From NCBI GenBank assembly GCA_900548625.1, contig URLO01000009.1, forward strand, positions 1 through 54,054: a DNA stretch of 54,054 nucleotides, in the 5' to 3' direction. Below the pieces are notes generated by a model. That model saw nothing but the letters and a program-made list of their open reading frames with translations, made no database searches and was not told the DNA's origin. Shown here one piece after another: positions 32,083 to 41,341 of this stretch. Positions within the stretch are counted from its first letter, which is position 1. Each line of letters begins with the position of its first letter. The DNA comes from an uncultured Eubacteriales bacterium. GTDB lineage: Bacteria > Bacillota > Clostridia > Oscillospirales > Oscillospiraceae. Position numbers and translations under genes: made by a program.

Positions 32083-33066
32083 TCAGCTTCCGATGCCGGT
32101 CATGGCCTCCAGCACCTCATACTGCTGGGCGTTGAGCCCCTTCTTCATGGCAAGCCCCTCGAGAATGTCGAGATCCATCATGCCGCCGTTGCGGGCGCAG
32201 ATGACGCGGTTGGTCTTGCCCTCGGCAAGAACTTTGACGGCGTGATAGCCCATGCGCGTCGCCATCACGCGGTCGCGCGCCGACGGCGTACCGCCGCGCT
32301 GAATGTGGCCAAGAATGGTCACACGCGGATCGAGGCCGAGCACGTCATGGATGACCTTGCCGATCTCCATGCCGCTGCCGGCGCCCTCTGCGACGATGAT
32401 CATAAAATGCGTGTTGCCCGCAAGGCGCGATTGACGGATGCGGTCAATGACATCGCGCTCGAAATCGACGCCCTTTTCCGGCACCAGAACTGCGGTTGCA
32501 CCGGTCGCAAGGCCGACATACAGCGCCAGATGGCCGGCATTGTGCCCCATGACCTCGACCACGGAGCAGCGCTCGTGCGACTGCATCGTATCACGCAGAC
32601 GGTCGATGGCCTCTACCGCCGTGTTGGCTGCGGTGTCATAGCCGATGGTATAGTCTGTGCAGACGATGTCGTTGTCGATCGTTGCGGGGATACCCGCGAC
32701 GGAAATGCCCTGCTTGCTCAGCTCGACAAGACCGCGGAATGTGCCGTCGCCGCCGATGCCAATGATGCCGCCGAGCCCCAGCAGCTTGCAGGTCGCTGCG
32801 GCCTTCTGCTGGCCCTCCACAGTGCGGAATTCCTCGCAGCGCGCGGTGTAGAGCATCGTGCCGCCGCGATTGATGATATGAGAAACGTTATCGGTTGTCA
32901 GCTTGATAAAATCGCCGTTGATCAGACCCATATAGCCGCGGCGGATGCCGATGCACTCGATGCCGCGGAAGGTCGCGGCACGCACGACCGCGCGTACTGC
33001 GGCGTTCATGCCGGGGGCGTCGCCGCCGGATGTCAGAACTCCGATCCGTTTTACTGCGTTTTCCAT
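32083..33066 (-). CDS. pfkA: ATP-dependent 6-phosphofructokinase
   Basis: Glycolytic enzyme that makes fructose 1,6-bisphosphate, 327 residues. N-terminal GVLTSGGDAPGMNAAVRA, nucleotide-binding IIGIGGDGTFRG (the Gly after Asp indicates ATP rather than pyrophosphate), the catalytic PATIDNDI region, and the sugar-contact MGHNAGHLALY and QRGGTPSARDR are all visible. ATG 33066 is used because upstream in-frame ATG codons lack a ribosome site (AGAGGT lies before 33066). Confidence 0.97.
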   Translation of the reverse strand: MENAVKRIGVLTSGGDAPGMNAAVRAVVRAATFRGIECIGIRRGYMGLINGDFIKLTTDNVSHIINRGGTMLYTARCEEFRTVEGQQKAAATCKLLGLGGIIGIGGDGTFRGLVELSKQGISVAGIPATIDNDIVCTDYTIGYDTAANTAVEAIDRLRDTMQSHERCSVVEVMGHNAGHLALYVGLATGATAVLVPEKGVDFERDVIDRIRQSRLAGNTHFMIIVAEGAGSGMEIGKVIHDVLGLDPRVTILGHIQRGGTPSARDRVMATRMGYHAVKVLAEGKTNRVICARNGGMMDLDILEGLAMKKGLNAQQYEVLEAMTGIGS

Positions 33067-33195
33067 AGGAGTACCTCTTTCCTTGAGAATCTGAAATAAT
33101 TTTACTGCAAAAATCAAAGCGTGTAAATACGCAAATTCGTGAATTAACATAGTATTTCCGTTTTCTTAAAAAATGGCTCATAATTTCTTTTTATC

Positions 33196-33224
33196 TTGGA
33201 AAAACTCGGTACTGGTGGTATACT
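33196..33224 (+). promoter_or_regulatory. Promoter of the MoxR operon
   Basis: TTGGAA at 33196-33201 and TATACT at 33219-33224, spacer 17. Confidence 0.65.
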
Positions 33225-33260
33225 TTCTGGTAAGAAAACAACACGGATGGAGGCGCTTTT

Positions 33261-34187
33261 ATGAACCAGATCAGTCAGATCCTCGGCGAGGTCAAAAAAG
33301 CGGTCGTTGGTAAGGACCGCGTGCTCGTCTGGGTCATGACCGTCATTCTCGCGCGTGGACACATTCTGCTGGAGGACATTCCCGGCGTCGGTAAAACGAC
33401 GATGGCGCTGGCGTTTGCAAAGGCACTCGGTCTGGAGTACGGCCGCGTACAGTTTACGCCGGACGTCCTGCCTTCGGATATCACCGGCTATTCTATTTAT
33501 AATAAGGAGACAGGCGCCATGCGCTATCAGCCGGGCGCCATCGTCTGCAATATTTTTCTCGCGGACGAGCTCAACCGCGCGACCTCGCGCACGCAGTCCG
33601 CACTTTTGGAGGCGATGGAGGAGGGGCAGGTCACCGTGGACGGCGTCAGCCACCGCATCCCGCAGCCGTTCATCGTCTTTGCAACGCAGAACCCGACCGG
33701 CGCGTCCGGCACGCAGCTTCTCCCGGATTCGCAGATGGACCGCTTCACCGTCCGCATGTCCATCGGCTATCCCGAGCCGGAGGATGAGCGGAATATGGTG
33801 CTCCGCCGTCAGGGCGGCAATCCGCTGGCGCTGATCCGGCCTGTGGTCACGCGCGAGCAGCTCGCCGCCATGCAGGACGAAGCGGCAGCCGTGTACATGA
33901 AGGCTGAGCTGATTGACTACACCGTCTCGCTGATCGGCGCGACGCGCGCGCATCCGCTTATCCTGCGCGGTGCAAGCCCGCGTGCCACGCTCTCCGTGAC
34001 CGCCATGGCAAAATCGGTCGCCTATGTGCAGGGGCGTGATTATGTCGTGCCGAAGGACGTTCAGACCGTGTTTGTCAGCACCGTCGCGCACCGGCTTCTC
34101 ATGTCGCCCGAGGCTGAGGCAAAAGCCATCACGCCGGAAACCGTGCTCGAGGAGATCCTCAAGCGCACGCCGGCACCGAGGGTCTGA
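33261..34187 (+). CDS. MoxR-family AAA+ ATPase
   Basis: Cytoplasmic AAA+ chaperone-like ATPase, 308 residues. Walker A is PGVGKTTMALAFAKAL, Walker B is LADELNRATSRTQSALLEAM, sensor 1 is FATQNP, and the C-terminal lid includes RGASPRATLSV. TGGAGG precedes the ATG. It heads a MoxR-DUF58-transglutaminase operon, in which MoxR is thought to remodel or activate the DUF58 and membrane partners. Confidence 0.95.
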   Translation: MNQISQILGEVKKAVVGKDRVLVWVMTVILARGHILLEDIPGVGKTTMALAFAKALGLEYGRVQFTPDVLPSDITGYSIYNKETGAMRYQPGAIVCNIFLADELNRATSRTQSALLEAMEEGQVTVDGVSHRIPQPFIVFATQNPTGASGTQLLPDSQMDRFTVRMSIGYPEPEDERNMVLRRQGGNPLALIRPVVTREQLAAMQDEAAAVYMKAELIDYTVSLIGATRAHPLILRGASPRATLSVTAMAKSVAYVQGRDYVVPKDVQTVFVSTVAHRLLMSPEAEAKAITPETVLEEILKRTPAPRV

Positions 34188-34188
34188 G

Positions 34189-35160
34189 ATGCGGAAGGCT
34201 CGACTGCTGTATGCGGCGCTGCTTGCCGGAATGCTGCTCTTTCACATCTATTATAGCGGCTGGATCTCCTGGTTCCTGCTGGTGTTTTTGCTGTGCCTGC
34301 CTGTTTTCTCGCTGATATTCAGTCTGCCCTGCGTCCTGCACCAGCGATTTTCTGCGCATCTGCCGGAATGCTGTACGGTCGGGGAGGAGGCGCTTTTGCA
34401 TCTCGTGAACGCGCGCAGGCCCGTCCTTCCGGCGCTGCCGTGCAGCATCCGTCTGACCTGCATCGACCGCATGGGCGGCACAACGGACACGCAGGAGTAC
34501 CGCTTTGCCGCGTGGGACGCGCGCGACATCGTTCTTGCGACGGCGCACTGCGGCGCGTATGCGTATTCCTTTTCGCGCGGGAAGATGACGGATTATCTCG
34601 GCCTGTTTTCATTCAAAATGCGTCTGCCGGAGTTGGGCGTGCTGCGCGTTTGGCCAACGCCCGAGGCGCCGGAGCCGCTCCCGAATCTCAGCCGCTTTCA
34701 GGCGCGCGCCTACCGCCCGAAGCACGGCGGCGGCTTTTCCGAAATACACGACATGCGCGAATACCGGCCCGGAGACAGTATGCGCGACATTCACTGGAAG
34801 CTGTCCGCAAAGACGGACAAGCTGATCGTCCGCGAGGCTCAGGAGCCGGACCGCCGATACGTCCTGCTGACGCTCGACCTCACGGGCGAGCGGCGCGATG
34901 CCGACCGGAAGCTTGCCATCCTGCTCTGGGTGAGCCGCTGGCTTCTGGAGCATGAGGCAGCGCATTTTGTCTGCTGGCTCTCACCGAAGGATCTCGAACC
35001 CGTGACCATGCCGGTTGGAGGCGAGGCGGAGCTGGAGGCGCTGATGCAGGCGCTTCTGGATACACCTCTGCGTGCGGACATGCCCTCGATCGCGGGCAGG
35101 AGCTTTGCGGCAGCAGACTGGCGGTATCACATCCGCCTTCCGGAGGAGGTGACGGTATGA
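34189..35160 (+). CDS. DUF58 membrane protein
   Basis: A 323-residue protein with two N-terminal membrane segments (about 5-45) and a cytoplasmic DUF58 domain with a von Willebrand A-like fold. The DUF58 hallmark REYRPGDSMRDIHWKLSAKT is present at about 185-205. ATG 34189 stands one base after the MoxR stop, and its end overlaps the transglutaminase gene by four bases, so the three are tightly coupled. Likely an adaptor between MoxR and the membrane enzyme. Confidence 0.92.
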   Translation: MRKARLLYAALLAGMLLFHIYYSGWISWFLLVFLLCLPVFSLIFSLPCVLHQRFSAHLPECCTVGEEALLHLVNARRPVLPALPCSIRLTCIDRMGGTTDTQEYRFAAWDARDIVLATAHCGAYAYSFSRGKMTDYLGLFSFKMRLPELGVLRVWPTPEAPEPLPNLSRFQARAYRPKHGGGFSEIHDMREYRPGDSMRDIHWKLSAKTDKLIVREAQEPDRRYVLLTLDLTGERRDADRKLAILLWVSRWLLEHEAAHFVCWLSPKDLEPVTMPVGGEAELEALMQALLDTPLRADMPSIAGRSFAAADWRYHIRLPEEVTV

Positions 35161-37343
35161 AGCGCTTTGACGTAATGCAGGCGCTCTCCGGCGCCCTTTA
35201 CGCCCTTGCCGTCACATTCGGGGCACTGATGTGCCCGGTGACCGCGTTCCAGATCCCGGTCGATCCGCTTCCGCTTTTCCTGACGTGTGCGGCGCTCTGC
35301 CTGCTGTTTGCCGTCCTCTGTGGACTGCGCCGCGTGTGGTTTGCCATTTGCGCCGCGCCCTTGCTGCTCGGTGCGCTGCTCTATCTCCGCTGGGAGGCGT
35401 GTGTAAGCGCGTTTTTCGTTGCGGCGGAGAGAGTCGTTGCATGTTTTTCTGCCGCCTACTCGCTTGGGCAGGAGCTTTCCCTGCCGGATGGAATTGCGAT
35501 GGCGGAGACAGCCAACGCATTTCTGGTTCTTCCGGCAGTGATCCTGGCATTTTTGTGTACATTTTCACTCGAACAGCGGCGCACGCCGGTGCTCTGTGCT
35601 GCGGCGGGGCTTCCGTTTCTGGTACTTTGCCTGTTCATTCTGGAAACGGTACCGGCAGCATGGGCGGTGCTGCTGCTGATCGGTGCGCTGGCGCTGGCGT
35701 TCTTGACGCAGAGTATCCGCAGGGAAAACGCTGAGGCAGCGTGCCGTTTGAGCGCGCTGCTTGCGCTGCCGCTTGCGGCTTTGATCGGGCTGCTCGTCCT
35801 GATCTCTCCGCCGGGGGTGTATGAGAGGGGCGCGTGGCAGGAGGATCTGCAAAGCAGCGTCAGCTCCGCCCTCGATAGGCTCTCTCTGTTCCGCATGGAT
35901 CACAAAACAGGGCAGATGGAGCTCGTCTCGCCGTTTTCACCCAGTACGCTTGGAAGCCGCGTGTGGGATTCCAGCGTGGAGCGTGTCGATCTTTCACGTG
36001 TCGGCCCGCAGAGCAAGACCGGCCGGCACGTCATGGACATCCGTTCGCCGCTCGCGGGTACCTATCATCTGCGCGCGGACTCGATGGCGGCCTACCAGGA
36101 CAGCACCTGGACGGCGCTCCCCAAGAGCGCGTATGCGGAGCTTTCCGTGCCGGAGGATGCCTTCCTGTCAGAAACGCAGGAGGCTGTGCGGACACTGGAG
36201 ATCAAGACCGATATGAAATCGTCCATCTGCTATCTGCCGTACAAGCCCGTCGCACTGCCGGAGGGCATGACGCCGTACTTTGACGCCTATGTGCGCAATT
36301 CGCAGCAGGCAACGCAGTATTCCATCGATTTTTCCACCCGTTACCGCTGGTCGGAGACGAGCGGCGACAGCGACTACAGCGCCTTTGTGCGCCGGTATTA
36401 TCTGGAGCTTCCGGATGACCTGCGTGCGTCGCTTCTGGAGCTTGATGAGGTTCGTTCACTTCCGCAGGCGTCTGTATCCGGTATCGAGACCTGCACAAAA
36501 GCGGTCACTGCGCTCGTTCAAAAAGGGAAGACCTACAGCCTTGAGACTGCACGTGTCCCGTCCGGTGAGGATTTTGTCTACTGGTTTTTGACGCAGAGCG
36601 ACACAGGCTATTGCGTGCATTTTGCAACGTCGGCGGCGCTCCTGCTGCGCTATTGCGGCGTCCCGGCGCGGTATGTGACCGGGTACACCGTTTCTGCCGC
36701 AGAAGGGGAGTGGACGCCCGTTACCGAGGACGATGCGCACGCCTGGGTCGAATACTATGACGGAGCGCAGTGGCTCGTGCTCGATCCCACGCCCGCCGAT
36801 CTCTCCGCGGATACGCCGGAGACCAGTCCGGAGCCGGATACCGCCGAGCCGGAGCCTACGCCGGATGTGCAGCCGGATATCCCGCAGCAGCCGGAAACGC
36901 CATCCCCGGCCGTATCCACTTCAAATACCGGGGGACACGATGCACCGCAGACCACAACGGACCCCGGCGGTGCAGCAGGGAAGTCCGGCGTGTGGCGCAC
37001 GGTGCTTTTCTGGGTGCTTGGCATCCTTGCCGCCATCGCATTGTGGTTCGGATACCGCATTGTGCGGCTGGCGGGACGCAGCACACAGCTCTCACGGGGC
37101 AATCTCAACCGTCAGGCGGTCATGCATTTCCGGCATCTGCGGTTTTTGTCGAAGCTGGCAGGATGCGAGGTTCCGCCGGAGCTGGAGGCGCTCGCACTGA
37201 AGGCGAAATTCAGCCAGCACAGGCTGACACCGCAGGAGCTTGCGCCGCTCAAGGCACACTGCGATGCGCTGACGCACGAGCTGATGCAGGAAAAGCGTCC
37301 GTGGAAACGTTTTTTGTACCGTATGATCTATGTGATCTATTGA
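35157..37343 (+). CDS. Transglutaminase-like membrane protein (TgpA type)
   Basis: A 728-residue protein with about six N-terminal membrane segments (1-225), an extracytoplasmic transglutaminase-like domain with Cys486 (TGYCVHFATSAALLLRYCG), His528 (DAHAWVEYY) and Asp543 (LVLDPTP), a Pro/Glu/Thr-rich linker at about 550-605, one membrane segment at about 617-637 and a cytoplasmic tail. The Cys-His-Asp triad is intact. Relatives process or crosslink envelope proteins or glycans, and the substrate here is unknown. Confidence 0.93.
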   Translation: MKRFDVMQALSGALYALAVTFGALMCPVTAFQIPVDPLPLFLTCAALCLLFAVLCGLRRVWFAICAAPLLLGALLYLRWEACVSAFFVAAERVVACFSAAYSLGQELSLPDGIAMAETANAFLVLPAVILAFLCTFSLEQRRTPVLCAAAGLPFLVLCLFILETVPAAWAVLLLIGALALAFLTQSIRRENAEAACRLSALLALPLAALIGLLVLISPPGVYERGAWQEDLQSSVSSALDRLSLFRMDHKTGQMELVSPFSPSTLGSRVWDSSVERVDLSRVGPQSKTGRHVMDIRSPLAGTYHLRADSMAAYQDSTWTALPKSAYAELSVPEDAFLSETQEAVRTLEIKTDMKSSICYLPYKPVALPEGMTPYFDAYVRNSQQATQYSIDFSTRYRWSETSGDSDYSAFVRRYYLELPDDLRASLLELDEVRSLPQASVSGIETCTKAVTALVQKGKTYSLETARVPSGEDFVYWFLTQSDTGYCVHFATSAALLLRYCGVPARYVTGYTVSAAEGEWTPVTEDDAHAWVEYYDGAQWLVLDPTPADLSADTPETSPEPDTAEPEPTPDVQPDIPQQPETPSPAVSTSNTGGHDAPQTTTDPGGAAGKSGVWRTVLFWVLGILAAIALWFGYRIVRLAGRSTQLSRGNLNRQAVMHFRHLRFLSKLAGCEVPPELEALALKAKFSQHRLTPQELAPLKAHCDALTHELMQEKRPWKRFLYRMIYVIY

Positions 37344-37370
37344 CGGGAGCACAATGCATCGATCAAATAG

Positions 37371-37420
37371 AAATCTGCCAAGGGCGCGCGGCTTCACGCG
37401 GCTGCCCCTGGCAGATTTTT
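37371..37420 (+). terminator. Terminator of the MoxR operon
   Basis: A 15-bp stem with one mismatch (AAATCTGCCAAGGGC with GCCCCTGGCAGATTT) and then TTTTT. Confidence 0.8.
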
Positions 37421-37477
37421 AATTCGCATGGGGGAGGACGAGCCACGCTTGTTGGAAAAATACGCATAAAAAGAACG

Positions 37478-37507
37478 AACGCAACAAAATAAAAATTTTG
37501 TTGCGTT
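37478..37507. promoter_or_regulatory. Perfect inverted repeat overlapping the xerC promoter
   Basis: AACGCAACAAAAT, loop AAAA, ATTTTGTTGCGTT: 13-bp perfect arms that cover the -35 box (TTGCGT, 37501-37506). The -10 box TACAAT lies at 37524-37529 (spacer 17). It could be an operator, or on the minus strand an additional terminator. Confidence 0.6.
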
Positions 37508-37617
37508 AGAGAGCCGGATATGATACAATAAAGCCATACGAGACCGCGTTTGCACTGCCGCGCGCGATGCAGACGAAACCTGCCAAATGACACAAGCGAT
37601 GAAACGGAGCGTTCAAT

Positions 37618-38604
37618 ATGGAAAACTATCAGGATTGCCCGCAGATCCTGCGCGAATTTCTTTCTTATCATGAAACGATCAAGGGCCAGTCGCGGCGCAC
37701 CATCTCCGAATACTATCTGGATATCCGGATGTTTCTGCGCTTCATAAAGCTCATGCGTCGCGAGCTGCCGGTGAATACGCCGCTTGAGGACATCCCGATC
37801 AGCGACGTGGATCTGGACTTCGTGCGCAGCGTCAGCACGTATGAGGTTTTTGACTTTCTCTCGTTTCTCGCAAACGACCGCATCCCGGAGGGCTCGCACG
37901 ACGAGCCCGGCATCGGTACGGCTGCACGTGCGCGAAAGCTGTCGGCGCTCAAATCCTTCTACAATTATCTCAGCGTTTCGACAAAGCAGATCAAGGAAAA
38001 TCCCGTAAAGGACATTGAACTGCCGAAGCTCCGCAAAAGCCTTCCGAAATACCTGAGTCTCGAGGAATCTACGGCGCTGCTTCGCGCCGTCTCCGGGCCG
38101 AATCAAGCGCGCGATTTTGCGATCCTGATGCTCTTTTTGAACTGCGGCATCCGGCGCTCAGAGCTGGTCGGGCTGAATCTGTCGGATGTCTACGATGACC
38201 GTATCCGCGTCGTTGGCAAGGGAAACAAGGAGCGCATCGTCTATATGGGCGCCTCCTGCCGCAAAGCCATTGACGATTATCTGGTCGAACGCAACAAAAT
38301 CGTACTCTCAGACAATCGCGCGCTCTTTGGCTCGCGCGACAAAAACCGCATCAGCGTCACCGCCGTTCACCGGCTCGTCAAGAAGCATCTGCTGGAGGCC
38401 GGTCTGGACTCGACGCAGTTTTCCGCGCACAAGCTGCGCCACACTGCCGCAACGCTGATGCTCTCAAACGGCGTTGATCTCAAGACGCTCCAGGAGGTTC
38501 TCGGTCATGAGAATCTCAATACGACGCAGATCTACACGCACATTGAGAATACGGAGCTGAAGATCGCCGCAGAGGCCAATCCCCTCTCCAAAATCAAGAT
38601 CTAG
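37618..38604 (+). CDS. xerC: Tyrosine recombinase, XerC-like
   Basis: Site-specific recombinase of 328 residues, longer than XerD because of an extended N-terminal core-binding domain (about 1-135). Active-site residues are Arg in CGIRRSELVGLNL, the HKLRHTAATLML box, His in LGHENLNTTQ and nucleophile Tyr in TTQIYTHI. CGGAG precedes the ATG. It has its own promoter with an inverted repeat. Together with the recombinase at 31064 it would form a XerC/XerD pair. It shows no mobile-element genes around it, so a resident housekeeping function is favoured. Confidence 0.9.
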   Translation: MENYQDCPQILREFLSYHETIKGQSRRTISEYYLDIRMFLRFIKLMRRELPVNTPLEDIPISDVDLDFVRSVSTYEVFDFLSFLANDRIPEGSHDEPGIGTAARARKLSALKSFYNYLSVSTKQIKENPVKDIELPKLRKSLPKYLSLEESTALLRAVSGPNQARDFAILMLFLNCGIRRSELVGLNLSDVYDDRIRVVGKGNKERIVYMGASCRKAIDDYLVERNKIVLSDNRALFGSRDKNRISVTAVHRLVKKHLLEAGLDSTQFSAHKLRHTAATLMLSNGVDLKTLQEVLGHENLNTTQIYTHIENTELKIAAEANPLSKIKI

Positions 38605-38630
38605 CGCTTCCCTGCCCTTTTTCTCAGATA

Positions 38631-38662
38631 AAATTCCCGCAGGATTTCTCCTGTGGGAATTT
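38631..38662. terminator. Bidirectional terminator
   Basis: AAATTCCCGCAGGA and TCCTGTGGGAATTT form a 14-bp stem with one G:U pair between converging xerC and livF. Confidence 0.85.
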
Positions 38663-38670
38663 GTTTCGAT

Positions 38671-39372
38671 TTATCCACCCAAATAGGCTTTTTTGATGGA
38701 ATCACTCTCCAAAAGTTCATGCCCAAGGCCAGAGAGCGTAATCGTGCCGGATTCCAGAACGTAGGCTCTGTCCGCGACTTGAAGCGCCATCTGCGCATTC
38801 TGCTCGACAAGCAGGATCGTTGTTCCTGCACGGTGCAGCGAGCGGATGATCTCAAAGATCTGCTCCACCAGCAGCGGCGCAAGACCCATCGAGGGCTCGT
38901 CCAGCATCAGCAGCTTTGGCTGGCTCATCATTGCGCGTCCCATCGCAAGCATCTGCTGCTCGCCGCCGGATAGCGTCCCGCCGAGCTGTCTGTGCCGCTC
39001 TTTCAGCCGCGGAAAAAGCTCGTAGACGCGCTCAAGATGCGCATTCAGCTCAGATTTTGGGCAGGTGTATGCGCCCATTTGCAGATTTTCCTCCACTGTC
39101 ATCCGAGCAAAGATACGCCGCCCTTCCGGGCACTGTACAAGGCCCCTCTGGACGATCTTATTCGGAGACATACCGCCGACGTGCTCCCCCATGAAGTCGA
39201 TGCAGCCGCTTTTCGGCTTCAGCAGGCCGGAGATGGTGTTGAGGACTGTGCTTTTTCCTGCGCCGTTCGCGCCGATCAGCGTGACGATCTCACCGTCACG
39301 AACCTCCAGTGAGACGCCCTTGACCGCATGGATCGCACCGTAGTAGACATGCAGATTCTGAACTGTCAGCAT
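38671..39372 (-). CDS. livF: Branched-chain amino acid ABC transporter ATPase LivF
   Basis: ATP-binding subunit, 233 residues. Walker A is GANGAGKST, the signature is LSGGEQQML, and Walker B is LLMLDEPSMGLAP (the LivF-typical form). GGAGGG precedes the ATG. It is the last gene of the livK-H-M-G-F set and overlaps livG by seven bases. Confidence 0.96.
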   Translation of the reverse strand: MLTVQNLHVYYGAIHAVKGVSLEVRDGEIVTLIGANGAGKSTVLNTISGLLKPKSGCIDFMGEHVGGMSPNKIVQRGLVQCPEGRRIFARMTVEENLQMGAYTCPKSELNAHLERVYELFPRLKERHRQLGGTLSGGEQQMLAMGRAMMSQPKLLMLDEPSMGLAPLLVEQIFEIIRSLHRAGTTILLVEQNAQMALQVADRAYVLESGTITLSGLGHELLESDSIKKAYLGG

Positions 39373-40226
39373 GCCGCGCCCTCCTTTCTCTTTCCCAGAT
39401 ACGCCTCAATGACCGCGGGGTTGGACTGGATCTCATCCGGCGTTCCTTTTGCGATGATTTTTCCGAAATTCAGAACGCAGATGCCCTCGCAGATGCCCAT
39501 GACAAGGTTCATGTCGTGCTCGATCAGCAGGATCGCAATGCCGAAGGTGTCCCGGATGCGGACAATGTTGTCCATCAGCTCAGCGGTCTCCGACGGGTTC
39601 ATACCGGCTGCCGGCTCATCGAGCAGCAGCAGGCACGGGTTTGTCGCCAGCGCACGGACGATCTCCAGACGGCGCTGCGCGCCATACGGCAGCGAGCCTG
39701 CCTTGTGCTCCGCCAGAACCTGCATGTCAAAGATGCTCAGAAGCTCCATTGCACGTTCCTTCGCGATGCGCTCACGACGCCAATAGTCCGGCAGACGGAA
39801 GATCGCGCTGAGTGTGGAATACTTCATCTCATTGTGCAGCCCGATCAGAACGTTGTCAAGCACGGAAAGCTCTCGGAAAAGGCGGATGTTCTGAAACGTG
39901 CGGGCAATGCCCATTTGGTTGACCTGAATGGTGGACTTCCCTGCTGTATCAATGCCGTCCAGCAGGATCGTCCCGCGCGTCGGCTGATAGACCTTTGTCA
40001 GCAGATTGAAGATGGTCGTCTTGCCTGCGCCGTTTGGCCCGATCAGTCCGGCGATCTCCGTGCGGCCAATGGCAAAATTGAAATCACTCACGGCGGTCAG
40101 GCCGCCGAAATCGATGCCGAGGTGGCGTGTCTCCAGAATCGGCGGCATACCGATGTCGCGTTCCGGAATGATGTTGGTCGAGGGTACCTCGACCAGCTTT
40201 GTTTTTGGCCAATCAGCTCTGGACAT
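39366..40226 (-). CDS. livG: Branched-chain amino acid ABC transporter ATPase LivG
   Basis: Second ATP-binding subunit, 286 residues, with an N-terminal extension of about 30 residues. Walker A is GPNGAGKTT, Walker B is LLLLDEPAAGMNP, and the signature region is degenerate (LPYGAQRRLE), as usual in LivG. ATG 40226 lies nine bases after GGAGG; a GTG at 40232 is too close. It overlaps the livM end. Confidence 0.95.
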   Translation of the reverse strand: MSRADWPKTKLVEVPSTNIIPERDIGMPPILETRHLGIDFGGLTAVSDFNFAIGRTEIAGLIGPNGAGKTTIFNLLTKVYQPTRGTILLDGIDTAGKSTIQVNQMGIARTFQNIRLFRELSVLDNVLIGLHNEMKYSTLSAIFRLPDYWRRERIAKERAMELLSIFDMQVLAEHKAGSLPYGAQRRLEIVRALATNPCLLLLDEPAAGMNPSETAELMDNIVRIRDTFGIAILLIEHDMNLVMGICEGICVLNFGKIIAKGTPDEIQSNPAVIEAYLGKRKEGAAC

Positions 40227-41328
40227 GGTCACTGCCCTCCTTCTTCTTTGCCGCGCGCAGCTTCGGGCGGAATACGGTATTCAGGATACGTTCAAGCGCT
40301 TTTGACATGGAAAAATCATAGCTGCCCAGCAGCCCCTTCGGACGGAAGATCATCATCACGACCAACGCCAACGAATATGCGACCATGCGCAGATCCTCGA
40401 CCGAGCGCAGCGCCTCCGGCAAAACGGTCAGGACCGAGGCCGAGAGCACGGAGCCGAGCATGGAACCCATGCCGCCGAGAACAACCATGACAAGGATCTC
40501 AATCGATTTCATAAATTTGAACGTTGCCGGGTACAGTGAGCCGAGATAGCCCGCGTACAGGCATCCCGCCATACCGGCCAGCATGGCAGAGGCCGCAAAT
40601 GCGAACGTCTTATAATATGTTGTGGGAATGCCGACGCTTTCCGATGCGATCTCATTTTCCCGGATGGAAAGGATCGCGCGTCCGTGCCGCGATTTCATGA
40701 TCATATGCACCACCGTGCAGGAGAGCACGACGCAGACAAATACCAGATCAAAGCTTGCAAATTTCGGGATGCGCTTGAGTCCGGCTGCGCCGTATGTAAA
40801 GCTGAAGCCAAGCACGGAGTCGATGTTTGTCAGTACCACACGAATGATCTCACCGAAGCCGAGCGTGATGATCGCAAGATAGTCCCCCCGCAGCCGCAGC
40901 GCCGGAATACCGATCACAAGGCCAAATACACCTGCGATCACGGCGCTGAGAACGAGCGCTGCCAGAATATACGGAAGCGCAGCTGCATTCTGGCCGGATT
41001 TGAGAAGCTCTGCCGCAGGGGTGGCCTTCATGAAGATGCCGCCGGCATACGCGCCGACTGCCATAAAGCCTGCATGTCCGAGCGGAAGCTGCCCGAGATA
41101 ACCGGTCGCCACGTTCAGCGAGACGGCCAGAATGATGTTGATGCCGACCGTGATCAAAATACCGGTCCAGTAATTCGTGATGACGCCGCCTGTGATCAGT
41201 GCCCGGAATACGAGCCAAAGACAGAGAATCAGTGTAAGGTTGATAAGATACCGCAGCGGCATCGGGATGCGGATGGGCGTGAGCGCACGCTGCTCCGGCG
41301 TCAGGCGGAGCTTTTTCTGTGTTGTCAT
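40213..41328 (-). CDS. livM: Branched-chain amino acid ABC transporter permease LivM
   Basis: Permease of 371 residues with about nine membrane segments. The family segment GYLGQLPLGHAGFMAVGAYA and the cytoplasmic EAA-like loop SRHGRAILSIRENEIASESVGI are present. The N-terminus carries a basic cytoplasmic tail (KKLRLTPEQRALTPIRIP). AGGGAGG precedes the ATG. Confidence 0.95.
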   Translation of the reverse strand: MTTQKKLRLTPEQRALTPIRIPMPLRYLINLTLILCLWLVFRALITGGVITNYWTGILITVGINIILAVSLNVATGYLGQLPLGHAGFMAVGAYAGGIFMKATPAAELLKSGQNAAALPYILAALVLSAVIAGVFGLVIGIPALRLRGDYLAIITLGFGEIIRVVLTNIDSVLGFSFTYGAAGLKRIPKFASFDLVFVCVVLSCTVVHMIMKSRHGRAILSIRENEIASESVGIPTTYYKTFAFAASAMLAGMAGCLYAGYLGSLYPATFKFMKSIEILVMVVLGGMGSMLGSVLSASVLTVLPEALRSVEDLRMVAYSLALVVMMIFRPKGLLGSYDFSMSKALERILNTVFRPKLRAAKKKEGSDHVQS

Positions 41329-41341
41329 GTCGTTGCCTCCC

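Noticed and set aside
37477..38300. A 14-base match between the xerC promoter repeat (37477-37490) and the xerC coding region (38287-38300)
   Set aside because: A few such matches are expected by chance in 54 kb, and the internal copy lacks the inverted partner.
31064..38604. Xer recombinases as integrases of a mobile island from 31 to 38.6 kb
   Set aside because: The genes between are housekeeping (pfkA, moxR operon), base composition is uniform, and no attachment repeats, excisionase or transfer genes are seen.
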